64,000 bases of DNA from Pseudomonas sp. WN033. Lineage in GTDB: Bacteria > Pseudomonadota > Gammaproteobacteria > Pseudomonadales > Pseudomonadaceae. Position 1 is the first letter of the stretch; each line of letters opens with the position of its first letter. The notes under the pieces are model-generated. The model made no database searches, was not told the origin of the DNA, and was given only the letters and a program-made list of their open reading frames with translations. Position numbers and translations under genes: made by a program. Below, in pieces: positions 47,816 through 56,703 of this stretch. The stretch covers positions 1 to 64,000 of the forward strand of contig NSKG01000007.1 of the NCBI GenBank assembly GCA_002287035.1, given 5' to 3'.

Positions 47816-47831
47816 TGGCACACCTTTTGCT
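47816..47831 (+). promoter_or_regulatory. Sigma54 promoter of glnA
   Basis: TGGCACACCTTTTGCT matches TGGCAC-N5-TTGCW exactly, with GG and GC ten bases apart. It precedes the glnA ATG by 97 bases and follows the NtrC sites, the standard glnAp2-like layout. Confidence 0.85.
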
Positions 47832-47927
47832 CTCTTGTAACGCAAGCGGATTCGCGGACGTTTTCCGCTCTGATTGAAAGGCGCCTGACCCAAAGGGTCC
47901 GGCAAATGATTCCCCGTGGAGGAAACC

Positions 47928-49331
47928 ATGTCGAAAGCGATTCAACTGATCAAAGAATTCGAAGTGAAGTGGGTTGACCTGCGCTTCACCGATAGCAAAG
48001 GCAAGCAGCAGCACGTCACCATCCCGGCTCGCGATGTCAACGATGACTTCTTCGAAGACGGCAAGATGTTCGACGGCTCCTCCATTGCCGGCTGGAAAGG
48101 CATCGAAGCCTCCGACATGATCCTCATGCCCGATGACGAAACCTCGGTTCTGGACCCGTTCACCGAAGAGCCGACCCTGATCATCGTCTGCGACATCATC
48201 GAGCCCTCCACCATGCAGGGCTACGAGCGCGACCCGCGCGGCATCGCCAAGCGCGCTGAAGAGTACCTGAAGTCCACCGGTATCGGTGACACCGTATTCG
48301 TTGGTCCGGAGCCTGAGTTCTTCATCTTCGACGAAGTCAAATACAAGTCCGACATCTCCGGCTCGATGTTCAAGATCATCTCCGAGCAGGGTTCCTGGAA
48401 CACCGATTCCGACTTCGAAACCGGTAACAAGGGCCACCGTCCGGGCGTCAAGGGCGGCTATTTCCCGGTACCGCCGGTCGATCACGACCACGAAATCCGT
48501 ACTGCCATGTGTAACGCCATGGAAGAAATGGGCCTGACCATCGAAGTGCACCACCACGAAGTGGCCACTGCCGGTCAGAACGAAATCGGCGTGCTGTTCA
48601 ACACCCTGGTGAAGAAGGCCGACGAAGTACAGACCCTGAAGTACTGCGTACACAATGTGGCCGACGCCTACGGCAAGACCGCTACCTTCATGCCCAAGCC
48701 GCTGTACGGTGACAACGGTTCCGGTATGCACGTACACATGTCGATCGCCAAAGACGGCAAGAACACCTTCGCTGGCGAAGGCTACTCCGGCCTGTCCGAC
48801 ACCGCCCTGTACTTCATCGGCGGTATCATCAAGCACGGCAAGGCCCTGAACGCCTTCACCAACCCGTCGACCAACTCCTACAAGCGCCTGGTTCCGGGCT
48901 TCGAAGCTCCGGTCATGCTGGCCTACTCGGCCCGCAACCGTTCGGCCTCGATCCGTATTCCGTACGTATCCAGCCCGAAAGCCCGCCGCATCGAAGCGCG
49001 CTTCCCGGATCCGGCTGCCAACCCCTACCTGGCCTTCGCTGCGCTGCTGATGGCTGGCCTGGACGGTATCCAGAACAAGATCCACCCTGGCGATGCCGCT
49101 GACAAGAACCTGTACGACCTGCCGCCGGAAGAGGCCAAGCAGATCCCGCAGGTCTGCGGCAGCCTGAAGGAAGCTCTGGAAGCGCTGGACGCTGACCGCG
49201 AGTTCCTGACCAAGGGCGACGTGTTCACCAACGAGTTCATCGACGCCTACATGGAGCTGAAGGCCGCCGAGGAAATCAAGGTTCGCACCTTCGTTCACCC
49301 GCTGGAATACGACCTGTACTACAGCGTCTGA
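47928..49331 (+). CDS. glnA: Type I glutamine synthetase
   Basis: Makes glutamine from glutamate, ammonia and ATP; main ammonium-assimilation enzyme. Start at 47928 ([15 protein letters not shown]), with GTGGAGGAAACC just upstream; 467 residues, normal for GSI-beta. FDGSSIAGW, the metal-site VEPEFF-like GPEPEFFIF and the ATP-site [16 protein letters not shown] are present. NLYDLPPEE holds the adenylylation Tyr, so activity should be controlled by GlnE. Transcription by sigma54 and NtrC is indicated by sites upstream. Confidence 0.97.
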   Translation: MSKAIQLIKEFEVKWVDLRFTDSKGKQQHVTIPARDVNDDFFEDGKMFDGSSIAGWKGIEASDMILMPDDETSVLDPFTEEPTLIIVCDIIEPSTMQGYERDPRGIAKRAEEYLKSTGIGDTVFVGPEPEFFIFDEVKYKSDISGSMFKIISEQGSWNTDSDFETGNKGHRPGVKGGYFPVPPVDHDHEIRTAMCNAMEEMGLTIEVHHHEVATAGQNEIGVLFNTLVKKADEVQTLKYCVHNVADAYGKTATFMPKPLYGDNGSGMHVHMSIAKDGKNTFAGEGYSGLSDTALYFIGGIIKHGKALNAFTNPSTNSYKRLVPGFEAPVMLAYSARNRSASIRIPYVSSPKARRIEARFPDPAANPYLAFAALLMAGLDGIQNKIHPGDAADKNLYDLPPEEAKQIPQVCGSLKEALEALDADREFLTKGDVFTNEFIDAYMELKAAEEIKVRTFVHPLEYDLYYSV

Positions 49332-49354
49332 ACCCGGCTGCGATACCGTGGTCC

Positions 49355-49387
49355 AAAAAGGGGCACCCATCCGGGCGCCCCTTTTTT
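49355..49387 (+). terminator. Intrinsic terminator of glnA
   Basis: AAAAAGGGGCACCC and GGGCGCCCCTTTTTT form an imperfect G+C stem followed by six T, 24 bases after the glnA stop. This separates glnA from the DUF4124 and ntrBC genes. Confidence 0.85.
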
Positions 49388-49471
49388 GCGTCCGTCCGTT
49401 ACCCGCGGCGACCGACTTGCCAAGCAGGGAAATGACTGCAAGTCTTACGCAAGCCCCAAGGAGAGATCACC

Positions 49472-50101
49472 ATGCCTCGCATTTTGCCCCTGACAGCCCT
49501 GCCCCTGCTGCTGGCCTTGCCCCTCGCTGCTGCCGCGCAGATCTACACCTGGACTGACGCCGACGGCAACAAGGTGTTCTCCGACCAGCCTGGCCCCGGT
49601 GCCAGCACCGTGGAAGTCGGCCCCACCAACACCGTTGAACCACCCCGACGCACCGAAATCCGAAGCCCCGACACCAGCAACCAGCCGGCTGCCGACCCAG
49701 CCTATCAACGCCTGGAAATCACCAGCCCCAGCAATGATGAGGCGATTCGCAGCAATGAGGGCAATCTGGTTCTGAGTGTCACTACCGACCCCGGCCTGAG
49801 CGGCAGCCATCTGTTGCGGGTTGAGCTCGACGGCGAACTGACCGATGTGTCCAGTCCCGGCCGTGGTCAGCGCAACCACCTGCTCAGCCTGACCAATATT
49901 GATCGCGGTAGCCACCAGCTGGCAGTGGTGGTAGTCGATGCGCGCGGCAATGTTGTCCAGCGCAGCAATGCAATCACCGTCCACCTGCAACGCACTTCCT
50001 TGCTGCAACCGGGCCGCGCCGGCGGCAATCAGGCGCCGCAGGCTCCCAATGCTCCGCGTGCGCCCAACGTGCCAGCCCCCGGTCGCAGTGGCGGTAGCTG
50101 A
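49472..50101 (+). CDS. DUF4124-domain exported protein
   Basis: A 209-residue exported protein. The signal peptide (MPRILPLTALPLLLALPLAAAA) is followed by QIYTWTDADGNKVFSDQPG, the DUF4124 signature (about 22-70). The middle part is an Ig-like beta region (ITSPSNDEAIRSNEGNLVLSV), and the tail is rich in Pro, Ala and Asn. A gene of this kind between glnA and ntrB is common in pseudomonads; its role is unknown. Confidence 0.83.
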   Translation: MPRILPLTALPLLLALPLAAAAQIYTWTDADGNKVFSDQPGPGASTVEVGPTNTVEPPRRTEIRSPDTSNQPAADPAYQRLEITSPSNDEAIRSNEGNLVLSVTTDPGLSGSHLLRVELDGELTDVSSPGRGQRNHLLSLTNIDRGSHQLAVVVVDARGNVVQRSNAITVHLQRTSLLQPGRAGGNQAPQAPNAPRAPNVPAPGRSGGS

Positions 50102-50131
50102 GCCCCATCACCGCCCACCCCACTCCCGCTG

Positions 50132-50148
50132 CGCACCATTTCGGTGCA
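50132..50148 (+). promoter_or_regulatory. NtrC site upstream of ntrBC
   Basis: CGCACCATTTCGGTGCA matches the NtrC palindrome (GCACC, five bases, GGTGC) in all but the first base. It lies about 300 bases before ntrB in a 334-base gap and suggests autoregulation of ntrBC by NtrC. Confidence 0.55.
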
Positions 50149-50387
50149 TACTCAATACACAAGCGCCTAACTCTGTGCACGCGGCAGTTTGCCCACAGCG
50201 CCAAAAGCACCTGACTGGCTGACAGCCTGCCCCCGAGCAGGCTCCAGCCAGGCCGCCGGGAACCCGTGCAAACCCTGTTGCAGCGCGCCGTGCGCCGCTT
50301 TTGTGCAAGCGCCACCCAGGACCTAAACCGGACCTGCCTGGCAACTGTGCAAATGCTTTGCAAGCCAGTAGCGCAAACGCCCCTTAT

Positions 50388-50403
50388 TGGTTCGCTTCTT
50401 GCA
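50388..50403 (+). promoter_or_regulatory. Candidate sigma54 promoter of ntrBC
   Basis: TGGTTCGCTTCTTGCA keeps GG and GC ten bases apart and has the complete TTGCA -12 half, with two mismatches in the -24 half. It is 32 bases before the ntrB ATG. A second, weaker candidate is TGGCTGACAGCCTGC at 50216-50230, nearer the NtrC site. The rest of the 50102-50435 gap holds no gene I can see. Confidence 0.45.
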
Positions 50404-50435
50404 TTTCTCTGCACAAACCGTGGATACCCTTAGCT

Positions 50436-51519
50436 ATGCTGCCTGATCGCTTTTTACGCCAGATTCTCGACAACCTGACCACAGCGGTGATCCTGCTGGA
50501 TGCCCGCCTGTGCGTCAGCTACATGAACCCGGCCGCCGAAATGCTGCTGGCTGTCAGCGGCCAACGAGTTCAGCAGCAACCAATCAGCGAACTGTTCACC
50601 GACAGCGTCAGCGCCCAGGACTCGATGCAGAACGCGGTCGACAACGCCCACCCGTTCACCAAGCGCGAAGCCCAGCTGCTGCTGAGCAATGGCAGCAGCC
50701 TGATGGTCGACTATTCGGTAACGCCGATCATGGCCTCCGAGCGCAACTGGGTCCTGATGGAGTTGCAGCCGCGTGATCGCCTGCTGCGGATCACCAAGGA
50801 AGAAGCGCAACTATCCAAGCAGGAGGTCACCAAGGTGCTGGTGCGCGGCCTGGCCCACGAGATCAAGAATCCGCTCGGCGGCATTCGCGGCGCCGCCCAG
50901 CTACTGGCCCGCGAACTGCCCGAAGACAATCTCAAGGATTACACCGACGTGATCATTGAGGAAGCAGACCGGCTGCGCAATCTGGTCGACCGCATGCTCG
51001 GTCCCTACCGCCCGCCGAACCTGCGACCGATCAACATCCACGAAATCACCGAACGGGTCTGCAGCCTGATTGAGGCCGAAACCCAAGGCATCCTGCGCCT
51101 GCGCCGCGACTACGATCCGAGCATTCCGGAACTGATGGCCGACCGCGAGCAACTGATTCAGGCGGTGCTCAATATCGTGCGCAACGCCATGCAGGCCATC
51201 GCCGGATACAGCGGCCTGGAAGCCGGGCGCATCACCCTGCGCACCCGCACTCTGCGCCAGTTCACCATTGGCCAGACCCGACACCGGCTGGTCTGCAAAC
51301 TGCAAGTCATCGACAACGGCCCGGGCATCCCGACCGAGATCGTCGACAGCATCTTTTACCCCATGGTCAGTGGCCGGGCCGATGGCACCGGTCTGGGCCT
51401 GTCAATCACTCAGAACATCATCAGCCAGCATCATGGCCTGATCGAGTGCGACAGCGAGCCTGGCCATACCGTATTCACTCTATTCCTGCCGCTGGAACAA
51501 CACCCCGGAGATCAAACCC

Positions 51520-51533
<14 letters not shown>
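50436..51533 (+). CDS. ntrB: Nitrogen-regulation sensor kinase NtrB
   Basis: Histidine kinase/phosphatase that sets NtrC phosphorylation according to PII signalling. The start at 50436 (MLPDRFLRQILDNLTTAVILL) gives 365 residues; no strong Shine-Dalgarno is seen. A PAS domain (about 10-120) precedes the HisKA box GLAHEIKNPLGGIRGAAQLL and the ATPase motifs VIDNGPGIP and GTGLGLSI. No transmembrane helices, as for NtrB. Its stop overlaps the ntrC start by 14 bases. Confidence 0.95.
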
Positions 51534-52950
<1,417 letters not shown>

Positions 52951-53008
52951 TCGGCCTCTGTAATCAAATTGGCACAGTTGATGCTTTAAATAACCTTGGG
53001 TGTATTTG

Positions 53009-53048
53009 AGGTGACTCAGGTTCAGGCAGGCTTGAGTCACCTTTTTTT
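53009..53048 (+). terminator. Intrinsic terminator of ntrC
   Basis: AGGTGACTCA pairs with TGAGTCACCT and is followed by seven T, about 60 bases after the ntrC stop. It also lies just beyond the stop of the convergent MarR gene. Confidence 0.85.
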
Positions 53049-53062
53049 ATGCGCGAAAAAAC

Positions 53063-53530
53063 TCAGGCCTCGAGCTTCACATCGAACAGCTCCGCCGGCC
53101 CCTGCTGACCTTCCTCCAACAACCCAGCCACCCGCTGCAGGCTGGCCAGCAACATCAACTGCTCCCAGTCGGGCAACTTCGCATAGCGCTCGAGAAAGTC
53201 GCCGGGCAACAAGGCCGGCTCGGCCTGAATCGCCGCCAGGCCGCTTTCGGTCAGAGCCAGATGGACCTTGCGCTTATCGCTCTGACTGCGAATACGCTGC
53301 AGCAACTCGCGCTTTTCCAACCGGTCGATGATGGTGCTCAGGGTAGCCTGGGAGACACTGACCCGCCGGGCCAGATCGCCCAAGGTTCCCTCACCCATGG
53401 CCTGAATACTGTGCAGGATCAGTAGCTGGATAGGGGTCAGCCCGCTATGCCGACCCAGACGCTTGGCGTGAATTTCGCTGGCCCGCTGCAGACGGCGCAG
53501 CGCCAGATACAAATCGTGCATCATGTGCAT
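53063..53530 (-). CDS. MarR-family regulator
   Basis: A 155-residue winged-helix regulator. The start at 53530 (MHMMHDLYLALRRLQR) follows GGAGTTGA. LTPIQLLILHSIQ, DLARRVSVSQATLSTIIDRLEKREL and the wing RSQSDKRKVHLALTESG are the MarR features. It is divergent from a TonB-dependent receptor gene over a long A+T-rich gap, so it may control that gene. Confidence 0.87.
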   Translation of the reverse strand: MHMMHDLYLALRRLQRASEIHAKRLGRHSGLTPIQLLILHSIQAMGEGTLGDLARRVSVSQATLSTIIDRLEKRELLQRIRSQSDKRKVHLALTESGLAAIQAEPALLPGDFLERYAKLPDWEQLMLLASLQRVAGLLEEGQQGPAELFDVKLEA

Positions 53531-53578
53531 AGTCAACTCCAGGCGGCACACGGACTTATCCGTTATATTTTGCCACAA

Positions 53579-53798
53579 AGACTAAATATTTTAGCCGTAA
53601 ATTTATTTGGCATAAATCAGGCAGAGAATTGCCTATTTGCAGATAAAAAACGCCAGTTACGCGTAAAATTTTATCGTATAACTATTTTTATATCAAAGAA
53701 ACAAAATAAGACCACTCAACTATCTGGCTACATTGTCGAGCCTCGACAGCAATCCTTCGTATACTGCCTGCCGAAACCGCCAAACCAGACACCAGCCC
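53579..53798. other. A+T-rich gap between the MarR gene and the TonB receptor
   Basis: About 200 bases, much richer in A+T than the neighbours. It contains the perfect palindrome CTAAATATTTTAG (53582-53594) and further A/T runs up to about 53700. No gene is visible. It likely holds both divergent promoters and a MarR-type operator, though that is an inference from context. Confidence 0.5.
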
Positions 53799-55865
53799 AT
53801 GCGCCTGCTGACTTTACCGACTCTGAGTTTACTCATCGCCCTACCGGCCCAAGCCCTGGAGCGCCCGCTCGGCTTGCCGGCACAAGTGATTTTGGGCAGC
53901 CAGGGCGACGACCAAGACTGGCGACAGCCCCTGACCCGCAGCGTGCTAAGCGACGCAGAGCTTTCGCGCCAGCAACTGGGCGCCAATGTTTCCGAGCCAC
54001 TGCAACGATTACCGGGCATACTCGCGCTCAATCGCCAGAACTACGCCCAAGACCTGCAGATCTCCTCGCGCGGCTTCGGTGCCCGGGCCGCCTTCGGGGT
54101 ACGCGGCGTGCGTCTGGTGCAGGACGGTATCCCACTGACCATGCCTGACGGGCAGGGCCAGCCAGCGCTGTTCGACCTTGACGCACTACAGCGCCTGGAG
54201 GTGCTGCGCGGTCCGCTGACCACCCTGTACGGCAATGCCTCGGGTGGGATTATCCAGGGCTTCAGCAGCGAGGCTCCATTCCACCCAACCCTGAACAACC
54301 GCAGCGCAGTCGGCAGCGACGGGCTCTGGCGCTCGCGGTTGCGCTACGGTGCCCAGCACGGCGACCTGAACATCAACGCCAACATTGCTCGCCTGCACAC
54401 CGACGGCTACCGCGACCACAGCCAGACCCGCCGCGACAGCGCCAACCTGCGTCTGGGCTGGGATATCGATGACGTCTCCAGCCTGACACTGCTGCTCAAC
54501 AGTCTCGACCAGCCGAACACCCGTGACCCGCTCGGCCTGAGCGCCGAACAGCTAAAACAGGACCGGCGTCAGGCTGCCAGTCAGAGCCAGACATTCAACA
54601 CCCGCAAAAGCGTGCGTCATCAGCAGGCCGGGCTGAACTACCAACGGCGCCTGGACAACGATGACACGTTGACGCTGATGACCTACGGCGGTGAACGCTT
54701 CGTCCAGCAGTACCTGGGCTTTGCCGGCGCTGGCGAATTTGCCGGTGGCGGCGTGGTCGAACTGGACCGCCGGTTTGGCGGCGCCGAGCTGGGCTGGCAG
54801 CGCAGCACTGAAGCCTTCGGTCTGCCACTGGAACTGGCCGCCGGACTGACCTACGACTATCAGGGCGAACAACGCGACGGCTTCGTCAACGACAACGGCC
54901 ACAAGGACCAGCGCAAGCGCGACGAGTTCAACCGGGTCGACAGTCAGGAAGCCTACCTGATCAGTACCTGGCAACTGGCGCCACGCTGGCAACTGACCGC
55001 CGGCCTGCGCCACAGCCGCATCCAGTTCGAGTCCGATGATGATTTTTTCGCCGACGGCCAGGACGATAGTGGCCAGGTGACCTATCGCCGTACCAATCCC
55101 GCCGCTGGCCTAAGCTGGCAATGGACACCGCAACTGAGCCTGTACGGCGCACTGGGCCAAGGCTTTGAAACCCCGACCTTTCAGGAGCTGGCTTACCGGC
55201 CCGAGGGCAGCGGGCTGAACTTCGCGCTCAAACCAAGCCTGTCACGCAATGCCGAACTGGGATTGAAATGGCGCCACACCAGCGGCTGGGTGGACCTGGC
55301 ACTGTTCGAAAGCCGTGTGCGCGATGAGATCGTGCCTGGAGAAAATCAGGCCGGAACCGACCGCAGCACCTTCGCCAACGCCGGACGCTCGACCCGCCGC
55401 GGTCTGGAGCTGGCCATAGAACAGCAGTTCGAGCATGGCTTGCGCGGCTATCTGGCCTACACCTGGCTGCAGGCCCGCTTCGACCGCTACCGACGCGCCG
55501 ACGGCAGCGACCTGTCCGGTCGCTATCTGCCGGGCACTGCGCGTCAGAGCCTGTATGCTGAACTGGCCTGGCAACCGGTCACGCAAGGCTTCTCCACAGC
55601 TATGGAGCTGCAGGCACTGAGTAAGCGCTATGCCAGCGACGACAATCAGGCCAAGGCCCCAGGCTATGCCGTACTCAACTGGCGCGCCGGCTATCGACAG
55701 GCATTGGGCGGCTGGCAGTTGGAACCCTTCCTGCGAATCGACAACCTCACTGACCACGATTATATCGGCTCATTGATCATCAATGCCGCCGGCGCCCGTT
55801 ATTACGAACCGGCACCGGGACGCCAGTGGCTGGCGGGGGTAGGGCTGGAGTATCAGTGGCGCTAG
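53799..55865 (+). CDS. TonB-dependent receptor, YncD/PqqU-like
   Basis: Outer-membrane beta-barrel receptor of 688 residues; start at 53799 (MRLLTLPTLSLLIALPAQA) is a signal peptide. The plug carries PGILALNRQNYAQDLQISSRG, RAAFGVRGVRLVQDGIPLT and MPDGQGQPALFDLDAL, features I associate with E. coli YncD/PqqU, a pyrroloquinoline-quinone receptor. Barrel signatures such as WRAGYRQALGG and a terminal Tyr-Gln-Trp-Arg follow. The ligand here could be PQQ or another small molecule. It is divergent from the MarR gene and convergent with fhuF. Confidence 0.85.
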   Translation: MRLLTLPTLSLLIALPAQALERPLGLPAQVILGSQGDDQDWRQPLTRSVLSDAELSRQQLGANVSEPLQRLPGILALNRQNYAQDLQISSRGFGARAAFGVRGVRLVQDGIPLTMPDGQGQPALFDLDALQRLEVLRGPLTTLYGNASGGIIQGFSSEAPFHPTLNNRSAVGSDGLWRSRLRYGAQHGDLNINANIARLHTDGYRDHSQTRRDSANLRLGWDIDDVSSLTLLLNSLDQPNTRDPLGLSAEQLKQDRRQAASQSQTFNTRKSVRHQQAGLNYQRRLDNDDTLTLMTYGGERFVQQYLGFAGAGEFAGGGVVELDRRFGGAELGWQRSTEAFGLPLELAAGLTYDYQGEQRDGFVNDNGHKDQRKRDEFNRVDSQEAYLISTWQLAPRWQLTAGLRHSRIQFESDDDFFADGQDDSGQVTYRRTNPAAGLSWQWTPQLSLYGALGQGFETPTFQELAYRPEGSGLNFALKPSLSRNAELGLKWRHTSGWVDLALFESRVRDEIVPGENQAGTDRSTFANAGRSTRRGLELAIEQQFEHGLRGYLAYTWLQARFDRYRRADGSDLSGRYLPGTARQSLYAELAWQPVTQGFSTAMELQALSKRYASDDNQAKAPGYAVLNWRAGYRQALGGWQLEPFLRIDNLTDHDYIGSLIINAAGARYYEPAPGRQWLAGVGLEYQWR

Positions 55866-55940
55866 GGAAATACTGATTAATTGCAGGAAAGTCCGACAGC
55901 CCGGTTGGCGCTAAGTCTGATCTAATCAGTGTTTTCCTAG
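55862..55940. repeat. 79-base inverted-repeat element between convergent genes
   Basis: Eighteen-base arms at 55862-55879 and 55923-55940 match at 16 positions; both mismatches would be G-U pairs in RNA. Each arm starts with CTAG at the outer end. The arms supply the TAG stop codons of both the receptor and fhuF. It may be a bidirectional terminator or a small transposon-derived element. Confidence 0.55.
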
Positions 55941-56698
55941 GCCTCGCTGACCAGGCTCAAGTCATAGCCTGCCGGCGGCTTGTCGATATGCGGGCAGTTG
56001 CCGCACAGCGGCTTGCCCGGCAAGCGGTAACGAATGCAGCAATGCTTGCGCTGGCGATGCACGCCCTCCAAGCCCGGCCGGGCGACATAGCGAATGCTGT
56101 CATGCAGCGGGTTGCGAAAACCATCTGGACGGCAGGACTGCTCCAGCCATTCGCGAGCCTGGGCCACGCGCTGTACTGGCAAGGGCTGGCTGGCCAACTC
56201 GCCGACAATCCATTCGTAGTAGTGGCCAACGCTGCTCCACAACACCTTGGGCGCCAGCTTGACCTGTGCGCACAGCGCCCGAATCAGCGGATCGATATGG
56301 CCGTCGAACAGCTCCTCGAAACGCTCGAAACCGTGCCGAGGCGCGTGCGCCCAAGGCTGGCCAGCGTCTGCCAGGCGGAAGGCCGCCGGCAGTCCGTCGT
56401 CCCCCAGAATCACCGCCACCTCATTGGCACGCACCGGCAAACGCCAATCACTGCTCAGGCTGGCAGCGACCACGGCCGGCACCAGACGCAGAAAGTGATA
56501 CTTGGCCCACAGCGATACCCGCGCGCGCGGATCGCCTTCGCCATGCTCGGGCAGAAACCGCAGCAGGTTGGCCTGTAGCCGCTCAGGCTCCAGATACTCA
56601 TCCCAGCTCAGCGCCGGGCGCGGATCATCGGCCAGCACCAGGGTTTGCCCCAAAGGTGCCAGCGGCCCCGGAAACAACACGGCCAGCGGCGAGCTCAC
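55937..56698 (-). CDS. Siderophore-iron reductase FhuF-like
   Basis: A 253-residue cytoplasmic or membrane-associated protein that reduces ferric siderophores. The C-terminal HCCIRYRLPGKPLCGNCPH is the [2Fe-2S]-binding FhuF motif (Cys-Cys then CxxCP), and WSSVGHYYEWIVGEL is a family core element. The start follows the receptor gene stop by five bases, so the two form an operon under the upstream Fur-like box. Confidence 0.87.
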   Translation of the reverse strand: MSSPLAVLFPGPLAPLGQTLVLADDPRPALSWDEYLEPERLQANLLRFLPEHGEGDPRARVSLWAKYHFLRLVPAVVAASLSSDWRLPVRANEVAVILGDDGLPAAFRLADAGQPWAHAPRHGFERFEELFDGHIDPLIRALCAQVKLAPKVLWSSVGHYYEWIVGELASQPLPVQRVAQAREWLEQSCRPDGFRNPLHDSIRYVARPGLEGVHRQRKHCCIRYRLPGKPLCGNCPHIDKPPAGYDLSLVSEA

Positions 56699-56703
56699 CG
56701 GCC

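Noticed and set aside
47142-49370. A 742-residue open frame on the minus strand across thiI and glnA
   Set aside because: It is antisense to glnA and out of frame with thiI. Both of those genes are fully supported by motifs, and this frame shows none.
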